DNA from: Xiphias gladius
Taxonomy: Eukaryota > Chordata > Actinopteri > Istiophoriformes > Xiphiidae
Assembly (NCBI RefSeq): GCF_016859285.1
Contig: NC_053418.1
Location: forward strand, 5,254,521 to 5,318,520
DNA: 64,000 nt
Direction of reading: 5' to 3'
Each line of letters starts with the position of its first letter. Within the stretch, counting starts at the first letter, position 1. The translations under genes and the position numbers were made by a program. The notes under the pieces were generated by a model, which saw only the letters and a list, made by a program, of their open reading frames with translations, was not told where the DNA came from and did not search any database. Of the stretch, positions 23,201 through 35,000 are shown piece after piece.

Positions 23201-24796
23201 TGACTGAGGGAATGATTCTCCAGGAATCTGAAACAGGTGTCTAAGCTTGAGGATCTGCCTGCCAACGTGCGAGTCCCAGTCCCCTGAAATCCGTCCAGCG
23301 CTTCCATATCAAGAATCATTAACGCAGGGACCACGTTATACCACAAAGGCGATCACTGTGCTGCTTCAAAGTGAAAGGGATGATATCTCTTGGCCAGATC
23401 AGTATGAGGATCCTGAGATACCTGCCCATCAGGGTGTTGTGTTGTTGTGTGACTGACGCTGTACTGCTACCTTCTGAATGCCCAATTTTGAAATGTTTTT
23501 TACTTGTGCACAGGGAGGAATGCTGTTCTTTTCCGCAGCCTTTATGTCTCACATGAGGATTTGTCTTGCCCGTTTGACACATTTTGTCTAAATGTGACCA
23601 TTTGATGAAACGTTAAGTAAAAGTACGAAAGACAATGAAGGGATAAGCCGTGCTGTAGTGAGGAGTTTTAGAAATATTGAGGTCAGGAGTCCAAATTCCC
23701 TCAGTGAAATCCTACCTTGCTATGAAGAAAATTGGACTACAGCCACCAAGAAAAGTAATTTTGTTCTACTACTTTTTTATTTTATTTTTTTATTTTGTTA
23801 AAATATACTGTAACTGTTCAGTTATATTTTTCCGTGACCTTTAATCTGACTAAATTTATGTCTCAGGGCTGCATGAAAACTGTCCACACTCTGCCAGAAA
23901 CGCATTTCTCGCAGAGAAAGCAGTGGGCCTACCAGTCTTTGCCTAAAAAGTCATATTTAAAGTCTAAAGAATAGCAGAATAGAATAGAAAGATACCATGT
24001 GCCCCCTCCATGTGCTTATACAATGTAAACCCTCGAATTCTCGTAAACAACACAAAGGACGTGACCCCAGTGTGTTGGATCGTACCCCCGTCGAAATGCA
24101 CTTTGGAAAGCAGGTGTTGTTTTTAAATGTGCTCTGCGAATAAACCTGGATTGAGAACTTCTCATATCAGTATGAACTGATGGTCGCTTTGACCTCCAGA
24201 AAATCCATCCCAAGACACCATCACAACCGTCCCAAATACCAAAAGTAACGTTAACCTTCCCATTAAAGGCCCCGTTTCCCCAGTGGACTCGATTATAAAG
24301 ACACGCATGCTCCCAAAGAAAGTGGTTAAATTGAGTTCAGATCTCTGCAGCGGCTTCTCAACTCACCTGACACTTCTACAAACCCGTCTCTCGTTTTGAC
24401 GTGTAATTCCTCTGGTTTGAAGCTGTGGACGTTCACGCAAACTTTCCAGGGCTCCCCCCCGGTGGTGGTGGGGGAGCTCCGGGAGGAGGGCTCCCCCCCG
24501 TACCTGCTGGTGTACAGCGCGGGGCCTCCCGTGGACTGGCGCTGGGGGAAGCCTGAGCGTAAGCTGCCGCCGAAGGGCGAGGAACTGAGGCGCGTGCTTA
24601 GCCGGCCCGGCCGAGCCCAGCCCGTCCAGTCCATCGACAGGTCGTCGGGGAACGGCGGCATCCCAAAGTCATCGTCCATAAACCGAGACGCGAGCTGATC
24701 CCTGAACGGAGACTGGTCCCTGAACGGCGACTCTCCAAACGGATCCCTGGGAAACCTCTGCCGGCTTCCCATAGTGTAGAAGTCTCCCTCTGCCAT
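13909..24796 (-). CDS. hspb8: Heat shock protein beta-8 (Hsp22), complete, 3 exons
   Basis: Exons 24796-24367, 19814-19751 and 14083-13909 join in frame (phases 1 and 2) to 222 aa. Recognisable HSPB8 signatures are [10 protein letters not shown] (about 44-53), [17 protein letters not shown] (about 115-131), [19 protein letters not shown] (about 145-163) and [17 protein letters not shown] near the C-terminus. HSPB8 is a cytosolic holdase that pairs with BAG3 to route misfolded proteins to autophagy, mainly in muscle and neurons. The lysine of VTKN (about residue 158) corresponds to human K141, a motor-neuropathy site, and is intact. As in other HSPB8 proteins there is no C-terminal IxI motif. 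At 222 aa it exceeds the human 196 because of a longer N-terminal region that contains a doubled SPFRDQ unit. srrm4 lies upstream on the same strand and the HSPB1-like gene lies tail to tail. Confidence 0.97.
14116..14134. repeat. Short GT microsatellite
   Basis: A gtgtgt run close to the hspb8 exon 3 acceptor, within intron 2. Confidence 0.8.
15860..16740 (+). repeat. Interspersed repeat of percomorph type, family R1, copy 1
   Basis: Contains gctgaggctgatgggaatgt, gatgatggcgcc, aaccatgaatgtctgtacca and gatatttcagtctggac. These are serial near-repeats of one unit seen widely in percomorph genomes. A second copy is at 31407-31790. It is interrupted by the TA microsatellite and lies in hspb8 intron 2. 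Confidence 0.75.
15962..16027. repeat. TA dinucleotide microsatellite
   Basis: About 66 bp of alternating TA inside repeat R1. Such tracts can extrude cruciforms and are often length-polymorphic. Confidence 0.97.
17161..17204. repeat. GT dinucleotide microsatellite
   Basis: About 44 bp of GT repeats in hspb8 intron 2. ORFs across it read THTHTH and are artefacts. Confidence 0.95.
17725..18060 (+). repeat. Fragment of family R4 repeat
   Basis: Shares actttacttaagtaaa, the phrase actacatttatctg, gctttagttactagtt and accagctacaacattaaaat with the fuller copy at 55157-55920. Confidence 0.6.
18824..18872. repeat. TG/TA compound microsatellite
   Basis: A tgtgtg run grading into tatata in hspb8 intron 2. 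Confidence 0.85.
19751..19814 (-). CDS. hspb8: hspb8 coding exon 2
   Basis: 64 nt between a strong acceptor (tttccaaacag) and donor gtgagt. It encodes [20 protein letters not shown] plus IQ across the junction. Too short for an ORF search, it was located by reading the minus strand for the expected middle ACD exon. Confidence 0.95.
21280..22436. mobile_element. hspb8: Long inverted-repeat (foldback) element in hspb8 intron 1
   Basis: The left arm, about 21280-21590, reads ctggtttatttcaacgtggt, then gtgtatttcccgtaaatgtg, gcaaccagc.cgagcgtccta and cttatagggatct. The right arm, about 22140-22436, is its diverged reverse complement. About 550 bp lies between the arms. No transposase frame is visible inside, so it is a non-autonomous foldback or long-TIR MITE. 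Confidence 0.75.
24367..24796 (-). CDS. hspb8: hspb8 coding exon 1
   Basis: 430 nt from ATG (MAEGDFY) to donor TCAG|gtgagt. The exon is markedly GC-rich compared with its surroundings, consistent with a CpG-island promoter exon. It encodes the N-terminal region and the ACD up to EVSG. Confidence 0.96.
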
Positions 24797-25066
24797 ATCC
24801 AGCTGAGTTCAAAACCAGAAAGAGTTCGCCTTTTTGTACCAAAGCAACCCGCAACCAAAAGTTTTTTCTTTTCTTTTCTTTTCTTTTCTTGTTTTTTTGA
24901 ATCAGAAATTCCCTACGCCTCTGTGGTAAAACTTTATCTCTTTCGGATTACGCGCATCACCGTCACGCAAATCAGTCCCCTTTTCGATCCAACAACAAAC
25001 GGCCGAGGCGCGCATCAAGTTTCTTAGACCTCCAAGTGAACTGACCTAACTCCTTCTGGCGGCGGG

Positions 25067-25073
25067 TTTTATA
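25067..25073 (-). promoter_or_regulatory. hspb8: hspb8 TATA box
   Basis: TATAAAA on the minus strand lies about 270 bp upstream of the hspb8 ATG. It is flanked by GC-rich sequence (gtccggTATAAAAcccgccgcc), as in a core promoter. No perfect three-unit heat shock element was seen immediately upstream. Confidence 0.55.
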
Positions 25074-25151
25074 CCGGACCCCGGTTTCCCAGACGGTGAG
25101 TCGGCACAGAGCAAGTGTCCGGAAAGTGCTGGGTGGATCTGGAGAGCACTC

Positions 25152-25156
25152 ACACT

Positions 25157-25191
<35 letters not shown>

Positions 25192-25364
25192 ATTTCAGAA
25201 GTTAATAGTAAAAACTTCAAATCTTTATTGTAGAAAAATGAGATAAAAGAAAAGACTTGTTCCATGTGAATTAACATTCTCAGCTGTGTATTCGGGTCGA
25301 AACACACGAAAAGGTCTGAATCAAGAGTAAACGACTCGCCGATGTGGATATTTTTTTGCAGTGT
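25152..25364. mobile_element. Small MITE in the hspb8 promoter region
   Basis: acactgcaaaaaaa at 25152-25165 is repeated in perfect inversion at 25351-25364. The left end continues into a 30-nt A run. About 213 bp with no coding capacity, resembling cactgcaaaa-ended DNA-transposon MITEs of fish. It begins about 80 bp upstream of the hspb8 TATA box. Confidence 0.7.
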
Positions 25365-28300
25365 AGGCGCAACAGCTGAACACAGACCAGCCTCCCCCGT
25401 TACCAAATTAAGTTACTGTCCACATGTCACTCATGCACAGTTGGAGCCCCCCCCACCTTCCTCCCCGCTTGGTGACTCACTGTCTTTTTAATAGAAAATA
25501 ACGCAGAGCTTCGTGTCAAACACGCTGAAGTCACGGCACGGATCAGTCGGCACGGCTAAGAAGTCAGCTTTGCGAAGGGTGGCCCCGATTGACGGCGGTG
25601 AATGAGTGTGTGTTTCTCGGCCGGGACACAAAACAAGACTGCGGTGGCGTTTCACTCAGAACATGACTTTTATAGAGCTCTTTCTGAACACGCAGGGGGA
25701 GGGGAAGCGGATTTCATGGGGTTACGGCGGGGACACTTCAATTTCCAGGTGACACGTTATTACAATGTGGAGTTCACACTGACACCAGATAAACTGTGAC
25801 AGCATGACAAACATATGCTTTTGCAATAAGCGCCTTCATATGCAAAAAAAAAAAAGGGGGAGGGGGAATGCATCATTTAACACGGAAACAGTTTCTTTCA
25901 CTATCACTATATGACCTTGTTATTGAACTTTTCAAAATGACAGAAGACATGATCAGAGGGATCTGATACACAGAGACATCTAGAGTCCACCGGTTGATGC
26001 CCATCCTGTCTCCATCTCCCGGCTTCACTGGTCAAGGCGTCATACCCATGCCAACACTTTTAACAACCAGCGCAAGGCCCGAGTCACATTCTGTGGAGCA
26101 AAACGATCACAGCTTTTGTACAATTTACACAACGCAGATGCATATCAAGACCACAGTAATCACACGTTCAAAATGAAATTGCACAAGAACGGATGTAAAC
26201 TTTTACATTTGGGGGGTTGGGGGAGAGGGACGATGGCCCCGGGTGCCCGTCAAGAAAGATTATCAACATGACCGCACAAATCATCCGCTGGCACTCAGTC
26301 AACACCGGTTGACACGAGTCATCATCAGGTTATAGTTTATGGAGGGCTCCTGTGCCAGGTCCCGTCCTCTTCCAGCGTCATGTTTCCCTCCCCCTCATCC
26401 GTCCAATTTAGTTGACAGTCAGGGAAATAAGCTGAGAGTATTGAGTGCATAGGGAACAGTCTGTCAGGGCCCGGAGCAGTTACACAGGCAGGGTGATGGA
26501 TTGGAAATGACTGAGGAACGTAACTCTCTTAATTATACGGAGAAGGCAGTTTCAAACTTTTTGCATCTTCAGAATCTGGAGTCAAAGCATCCCTCGAAAT
26601 AAGGTTTAAAGAAGTAGTTTAGACATTTTGGGAAACATGCTCATTGGCTTCCTTGCCGGATTGGAGGAGGAGATCGATGCCGGCCTCGTGTCCGTGTGAT
26701 AAGTGTGAACTTACGATCAGCGGCTGGTAACTAAGGCTAACTTAGCCTTAGCGAAAAAGAATGGAAACAGGTGTAAAGAGCCAGGCTGGCTCTGTCTGGA
26801 GGTAACGAAATCTCACCAGTTACCTCACTAATTAATAGTGACATACCAAAACTGAAGAGCACAAAACATCAGGCTGTGGCTCTACAGGGGTTGTGTGTCC
26901 GACTGTGTGTCTGACCCCCCCCCCCCCAGGCAAAACCACAACTTGTCGTTTTAAACTAAGCATAACAGCAGATTTTGTTGCCTTCAACTCCTTCCCCGTT
27001 TCCCGACTTTATGCTAAGCTAAGCTAACCGTCTGTAGCTTCGTAGTTAGCAAACAGGGGTCACCGATCTTCTCGTCTGACTCTCGGCAAGAAATCAAATG
27101 AAGATGTTTCCCAAAACAGAAGCTCAGAAGGGAAGGATCTTTTCTGCCACTCCAGTTTTGGCTCTTCCGTCTTTCGAACATCTGCTTCTACTTTGAGGTT
27201 CATGTGTGAGTTAGGTGCCAAAAACCGAGGCAATAAATTAGAACAAACCAAAGATAAATTACAGCAGCGTCATGATAACTATAAATTGACAGTGTTGCAT
27301 AGAAAGTTTGACCACTACTGAGAGGGACTAGAAACCAATAAATATTAAATAAGTAATAAATATTTATGGTGCTGCACAATTCAAAACTTGACCTTCCACT
27401 GTGATGTAACTCTAGAACAAAAACACAGCTGATATACGTGTTTTGTTCCAATGTTGTAGGAAGGGAACATTGTTCACGTAAATAAATGATGTTCATAAAT
27501 TCAGGCTAATTTTCAACATGCTGCAACCGAATGAGGTACAGCTTTTTCTTCCTGTGCTCCACAGGAATCAAATAAAGACAAATCAGACTGATACACACAT
27601 ATACAGTATATTAACTACAGCCCAGGTTGTTAATTTAAGCTTTGAAATAGATAAAACGTATATTATCTTTGCCTTTAAGTATCCTTTTCCCAAAACAAAT
27701 TCATTACATGTCTTATTTGCCACGTATTGTCGAGAAAAAAAAAAATACCTCCTCTGACTCCGTGAACCCTCTGTCAAAAGAAATCCCCCTCTCTGCTCCT
27801 GCGCAACGTTTCGATTGCTTTCTGTTGTATTACATGGACTGACATTTCAATTGTTCCCCACTTGATCAGAGGATAAATTAATTTGACATTTGGGCTGACA
27901 GGCAGTTTGCTCACCATCAGGCCACCCTTTCCGTCTCATTTTTCAGAGGAAACACGTTTGTTCTCCGCCTTGTGAAGTGCCGAGATCAGAGCAATAAACC
28001 TTTTCCGTCTTTCTGATAACGATCCCTCTGAAGCCATTTGTAGACGGTTGGATCAAAGGGCTCAAATGTTAAAAGATCTGGGACATATATGCCTGACATG
28101 GGACGGTAAAGGTCTGATGTCCTGTTAAACTTTGCCACTCGTTTGTGAAGTATTGAACTGGTGCGTCTGCATTTGCATACGGCCAAAACAAAAATTGCAA
28201 AAATAAAAAAAATAGACTGGGATTTAAGCCATTTACATCCTTATTGCGTTGTATCATTATCGTGATCGTTGCACCATATTGTTAACCATTTTAAATAACC

Positions 28301-28751
28301 GTCGCTTTTCCAATAAATATCAAGTTTATAATTTTAAAGCATTAATTTAAAAGAATAATTTAATGGAGAGTTCACAGACATAAAAAAAGGAACAGTGATG
28401 TTGGTTGACTAATACAGGAATAGTGTTTCTTTGTACTTTGTTAAATTTCTAAGGTAAATATCTAACAGATGAACAGTCGCAGGCCACTGTGAGTGCTGAT
28501 GCATGAGGATGCAGTACAAGAACAAAAGAAACAAGCAAAAAGACATTCAGTCTCCAGGGGATCTTAGTGGTCAGAGTGAACAAGACTGCCTCAATCGAAA
28601 GCCGTGGTCGGACCCCTGATGGGACATTTCCACTCAAGTGTCAAAGCGGAGCACGGAGAGGCACACAGCCGATTGCCCCAACATCCACTGTCCTCGCTGT
28701 CAAGTGGAAACCCTGACCGGCGCTTCAGGCCTTCAGTGTTCCCTGGGAAAC
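25365..28751. other. Spacer between hspb8 promoter and srrm4 stop
   Basis: It holds the upstream region of hspb8, repeat copy B and presumably the srrm4 3' UTR directly below 28752. I saw no clear minus-strand AATAAA in the first few hundred bases below the stop, so the 3' end of srrm4 is not defined. No other coding exon was recognised. Confidence 0.5.
26600..27060 (+). repeat. Teleost interspersed repeat, copy B
   Basis: Starts aagtagtttagacattttgg, includes gccaggctggctctgtctgg and ends in tgctaagctaagctaaccg. Same family and orientation as 515-790. It lies in the hspb8-srrm4 spacer. Confidence 0.7.
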
Positions 28752-29058
28752 TTAATGCCTGGTTTTGTTGCGTTTGTTCAACGAACTGCGACTCCGGCTG
28801 CGACTGCGGGTCCCAAAGATTGAGTCCCAGGATGAACTGCGACTGTAGCTCCTGTAGGAGGAGTAACTTTGGCTCCGGCTCCGACTCCGGCTCCGGCTCC
28901 GGCTATGGCTCCGGCTCCTGCTCCTGCTCCTGCTCACGCTGTGAATTGGGCTGCGAGAGTGGCTGCGGGTGAAGAGGCTGCTCCAGGACGACACGCTGGT
29001 GGACCGACTGCTAGATGAAGGACTGGGTCGGAAGTAAGGGATGGGTCGCTTCCTGGCA
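28752..29058 (-). CDS. srrm4: srrm4 terminal coding exon 13 (eMIC and SR tail)
   Basis: 307 nt from acceptor ctccacag to TAA. It begins ARKRPIPYFRPSPSSS (eMIC core) and continues into a long Ser-Arg dipeptide run, then SSSWDSIFGTRSRSR, ending NKTRH. The SR run is encoded by alternating AGC/CGG codons and appears on the plus strand as a ctccgg-type simple repeat near 28866-28950. Confidence 0.95.
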
Positions 29059-32000
29059 CTGTGGAGAGCCAAAAAGGTAAGTGCTGTGAAACTGACAAAC
29101 AGGAACGTAAGACAATTAAAGCTGCAATGTGTATATTTTACTAAATCTTAAAGCTACACTTATCAGTACGTGTAATCTGAAAGGGGCCACTCATTCTGAC
29201 GAACACGCAACAAATTATCATCCGACCCTATGGTCCCCCTCAGGTCTACTGAGCAGTTTGGCGTCTTTCAGATGCACTTTCAACGTTTTGGTTCCCTTTC
29301 ATCACTCTCATCGTTGTTGTTTTCAACTCACCAAGTGGCCAAAGACTCAACCCCAAATGAAAGCTAATGCCGCTCTGCGTCCGCTTGATGGAAATAGACA
29401 ACTGGTTGCAAACAAGAAGTTCCTGTATAAATATTGTAGGTTGATAATTTTGTAAATGTGCTTACAGCTTGTTGCACGGCCTCTTAGTGGCCAAAAATAT
29501 CAATTCAAGCAGGCTGAAAGCCAATAGAATTTTTTTTTGGCCAATCACCCAAACAAACAAACAAAAAACCCACTAAAACGCTCTGTATAGATGAAGGGAG
29601 CCGCAAAGTTGTATGAAAATTCTTTGACACACAGTCATTTGGCCCATAATTAATGTACAAATATTGACAAGTGCAGCTTTAAAACAATATAGATTAGTGG
29701 AGCAATAACTACATAAAAGTTGTTATTGTAATCTCTCTGTGTCATGTGTTCTTTTGTGCATATTTCTTGGTGTATATCATTGTGAAATGAAAGAAAACTA
29801 AAGCTAACTGTGAGGCAGACAAGGTCTGTTCTTGTTGTTTTTTTACATTTCAGATTGCCCGTGTTTGCCATCTGTTCCTTTAGCACCTGTGGTGGCTTTA
29901 AAGCTGACGATTATCTCTTCCTCTGGCTAAATGCCATTTCAAAGTAAACAGCTCATCAACACGAGGGAAAGATTTCAGCCTGGGACCTGTCCAAATGAAG
30001 GGGCGCCGGATGGGACCGGCGATGCAGTTTTTTCTGGCTTTAGGCATAAAAGCGTATATTGTAGCTATAAATAACTGGGCTGGGAGAGCTGTACCTTGTG
30101 ATTCGGCGTGCTTCCAGATGGCTTGGGGAGTCTCTCCTCCTTTTCTTCATGGGGGAGTAGGATTTGCGTCTTCGTCTCTTGCCACTAACCTTATGTGCAT
30201 GCTTCACATCTGTCTCTCTGAAGCTATGGGCTCTCTTTCTGTCTCGTAGTCTGGGAAGTAGACATAACAGTGTGAAAATGTAATCACCAACAATGTAAAT
30301 ATCTGTGTTCCTGCAAAGCACAAAGGAGGAGACATTAGCGTCTGGAACATTTCGTAAAGTTCACCTGTCAGCACTGTATCTGGAGAAGCTTCCTCTGGAG
30401 CTCAGGCTGGCGACGCTGCCTCGTCGCCTCATGTCAGCTGAATAACTCGGAGAGCGCGAGTGCGAGCTGGCAACAAGAGAAATGACAATGACAAATCCCC
30501 ATGGAACTTAGCTAAGCAGCTGCAGTTGTGATTCATGTTATGATTTATGCAGATTCCCACCTCGACAACAGGCTGGCCTGAAAATGCAACTCAGAGGCTG
30601 TCTACAGGAAGGGACAGAGCAGACTCTGCTCCTTGAGGAAGCTTAGCCTAATGTGGAAGCTTAATGTGTTGCAGCCAAATGTTGCAGATCTTCGCCCAGT
30701 CTGCTGTGGCAAGTGCAATATTCTTCACTGCATTCTGCTGCGTCCGCAGCATCAGAACCAGTGACACCAAGAACCTCTGAACAAATTGATCAGGGAGGCC
30801 GTGCTCTGCGCTGGGCACGTCCCTGGAGACCTTGGAGTTGGTCGTGGAGGGGAGCACGTCGCACAAACTGTTGAACATCGTGGAGAACATTTCGCATCCC
30901 CTCCGTGACCTTCTGGTCAGTCAGAGACTCCTTCAGCTCCGCCGTGACAAGGAACCCTACAGGAAGTCGTTCCTGCCAGCTGCCATCACTCTGTACACTG
31001 ATTCTCCTGTGTGTCGGGAAACGGGACTCCTCTGACAGAATCATTCTCCTTGTAAAGCACAGACTGCTCACCTGGACTTTTATGACTTTTATTTATGTTA
31101 TGTTCTGTTATATATCAGATTATTCTGATCTTTCAAGGTTGCGCGGCTCTATATACTGAATGTAATCACCCGACTTACACTAATATCCAGCGTATTATGG
31201 CGTATTATATTACCACCATTGCACAGGGTATATTCGCCACACAGTACAGCTATGGGTCTATCTTTAGTCTACTTCTTTTTCTATTATTAATATATATTTT
31301 TTTAATTTCATACTTATTTAGTCTAATTAGTTATTGTACAGAATTGAGCTTTTACTTGCATTGATTATTATTTACCTACCTCGTTACTATCTATCTATCT
31401 ATCTATGTTAGCGTGGCAACATGCTCACAGTGACAATGCTAACAAGCTGTTTAGCAAGTACAAAGTTCACCATGTTAGCATGCTAACATTTGCTAAGTAG
31501 CCCTCAACACAAAGTACAACTGAAGCTGATGGGAATGTCATTAGTTTTGCAGGTAAACCATAGTACTGAAATCTTGGCCCGATGGTGGCGCTAGACGAAA
31601 AGTCAGGGGATCAACAAAGTTAATTTTAATTTATTATGAGGGGAACATGATCGTATGAAACAAATGTAATGCCGATGCATCCAAAAATCCAGGCATCTCA
31701 CTCAAAAAGAAGTCAGGAAGAAGTCAGTGGATCACCAAAGTCTTTAAGATTCATCGTCCAGGAACCGTAAATATCTGTACCAATTTTTTTGTAAAAGTGG
31801 ATATAAGTGTAAGTGATGCAAAGAAAAGTGCTAAATGAACAAAGTTATCATTAAAGTTATTACTATGTCCAACATGTAAGTAGTTAACCCACCTGCAAGA
31901 TGACAGCGACGGGCTTCGAGAGTAGCGTCCGCAGTATCTGGAACTCCCCGAGGATCTGCTGGATGACCGGGTTTTCAGTCGCCTTCGCGATGACTTGCTC

Positions 32001-35000
32001 ATCTTCTGTGAACAGCCGGAAGTCTCTGGAGGTCCCACAACTTCTACCCGACACCCCAAGGTTATCTGCTCTCTGCAAAGAAAACATTAAGATTCCTCGC
32101 TGCTTTGCGTGATAAGGCCCAATCCTTTGTTGTTTTTAGGAAACGCTCTCCATTATTCTCCCTCAAAAGATGAATATTTCACAAGAGGAAACAGAGCATG
32201 GAAACACAGTACGAACGGCCTGCAGTTTTCCTAGGAAGCATTGATTCAGATGGATTATTTATTATGAACAGAACATTACCTCTTGCTGTTTCCACTGAAA
32301 AGGGTTGCAGACAAGCCTTCCTCTCTGTACGCTTTGCATAAGGAAGCGTAGCTGGTCACAGAGTTTCCTGAATCTGAGGCATTGTCTCTGTCAGTGAACT
32401 TCAGCTTCTCTGGAGAGGCCAGGCGTCGACAATGGCTCCTCTTGTTGTCAGTGACACTCGCCCGAGAAACACCAGTTTTGCTCGATGGCGGTGAAGACGT
32501 GTCATTCCCAGAATCGTAATCGTGCGGACCTTCGGTATGGCTCGAGAAATGCTGAGACCCTTTTCCGTGTAAGAGCTCGCTTCCAGGTTTTGACGACAAA
32601 ATCTGCAAAGAGACAAAGAGGCTGCAGCTTAAAACCAAGCGTGTGTTGATAAATGGAACCTGCTACCTGTTTTGATGCATTGTGAATACTCTAGTAAAAA
32701 AGCACATATTCCCTTGAAAACACAGAGAAGAGATTTCTTTTTCTTTTTTTTTTGGGACAGAAAACTTTGAGAAAGATAAAGACATCATGCAAATTTGAAG
32801 CATGCGATTAATCTCAGAAGAAAGTTGGAACTCAACTAAAGTCAGAGAAATAAACAAGAAAGAAATTTAGATAAAGTAAGTCTAAACTAAAATAATTATA
32901 TGAAAGGAACAAAAAAAGAGCAGAGAACAAAGAAAAACTATGTGTGGAAAAATCTACCGGCTCTAACTCCAGTGACGAGAAAAAGAGTAAACAATAGCCC
33001 CATTGAAAAGCCTCATTTAAAGAACATTGAACAAACATCACAAAAATGGGTATTATGTAGAAATGAAAAGGATTGCAGACAAAGAGAGATCCCATCAGTC
33101 TAACTAAGAAAGCCCTCAGAATAGGACAGATGACTGTGCTCTTTCCCCTGTGAAAAGTAAATAATTAGCCTGCACCGACCTACAAGTAAATCCCTAAATC
33201 TGCGGATAGCATCGACTTACCAATCAAGATTTCCTCCTTAAGTAGGTAAGGTGTAAGAAAAAGGGAAGAGCGGGCAACATAAGTGCATCATTAGAGTCGT
33301 AAATTGCAAGAAAAAGACAATAACCCTCTCTTCAAACCCAGAGCCAGTTAGACGTATATTGGCATGTTCCTTTTTCTGTCCTTAATGGTGCATTGTTTCG
33401 GAGTTTTTCGGGAGCGAGAGTACTCTAAACGTGTGCTTGTATGTGAGTACAACTATTGCACACTGAATTTAGGTAGTTTTTTTGTACGGCAAAACGTCCA
33501 CAGATGGAAGAAGATACTGACTCTCCGAGAATCATAGGTGATTAATCTTAATAAAATGATAATGTCTCTTAACGTAGTGATTACCAGACACTCAAAGGTT
33601 TATCCAGTCTGTCCTCCCGAAGACTTTCCATTATCTAGTCTACAGGTGACACAACAGACCAACCCTGAGGGAAATTAAAGAAATCTTTGTACTTCTACCA
33701 TCCTCTCTACCAGCCGCATCTACACACAATCTGTGTGTACTCAGGAGTAAGAATTTTTCACTTACAGAAAGACAAATTTTAAATAGAGACATTCTTCAAT
33801 GTCAACTCGAGATTTCTTGACAAGGCTGCTTTCAAAAAATCATTTCATCTCTGCCTTGGTGTTTTTTGCAAATTATTTTTGTGTGATTTCTTTTTGCTTT
33901 TGTCGCCACCACGAAAGAAATTCACCAGTTCACCCATTGTATTTACAGAAAAGTTGACATATTGTATAATCAGCCACATTAATGTCGATTTTTCATGTTT
34001 TGTGGATTTTTCTGTCCAGTCATACCTACCTTTCCCTTTATGGTTTGCTTTTTATTGGGAAAGAAATATTAAGGAAAGATCATTTTGCATTACTCTTTTA
34101 AATCAAATCAGAACCCGTAAATAAATGCAAACACCACTGAATAATTCTGACACAGTAAAGCTGACCCCCTTGGTGACCAACTGTGAAGTCCTCCTGAAAG
34201 TCTTTGGGATATTGAATGCCATGGCATGATTCAAAATATAGATTAATTTATTGAATTTCAATTAAAACCCTTTGGTGTGTAATTAAAAACATCTGTCTGT
34301 TCAATTAGCATAATGTAATGACTGCTGGAGAAAAATTAAATACCTTTTATGCTCCAATAAGCATGAGACAATGAGTTTAAGGCCATAGCTGTATTTATGA
34401 TGCTCTTTGGGAGAACATAATTTAAAAAAAAAAAAAAAATAAAGGAAAACCAACCTGCAATAAACAGCAAGATTTTAAAATTCAAAGTCTGTTGTCTAGA
34501 AGTTGTCAATCACACTTTAAAGATGTTTGTTTTCTCTTAGTTGCAACTTCAAGTCATCTCTGCAATCTGAACAACTGAAGCTGTCTGCTGGCAGTATAAT
34601 GTAAAACAGATGCAATGACCGGAGGGAGCTGAGACGGGCCAAATTGAAAAGGAAATACCCCCCCCCTTTTTGTTTCATGTCAAAGCAGGTTCCTGGAAAA
34701 ATGTTAGTATGTGAATATTTATAGACAAAATACGGTAAAAACATCATCTCTGTGCACATCAGGACAAGATGCACCTGGGTCTTATTCACCCCTTTAAACA
34801 GGAGGGTTACATTAGGTCGGCCCACGTCAGTAAACAGAAAGGACCCGACCTAACCGGAACTCTAAAGCTTTCCTATTGTTGTTTTGGTCCAAAGGGGCAA
34901 GTAAAAACGCATAATTACTCCTTCAAAGTGAATATTGTTCGTCTTTACTTCCTAGTTCAACCCGTCTCCCTAATGATTATGTTAAAGTTGGACAAGGATA

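Noticed and set aside
24396..24698. 100-aa ORF on the plus strand
   Set aside because: It is the antisense shadow of GC-rich hspb8 exon 1.
30648..31071. Overlapping minus-strand ORFs in srrm4 intron 10
   Set aside because: They are antisense to a LINE fragment that explains the open frames.
31884..32087. Alternative frame through srrm4 exon 10 reading TEDEQVIAKATENPVIQQIL
   Set aside because: It looks protein-like, but the phase left by exon 9 selects the Ser/Arg-rich frame, which matches SRRM4.
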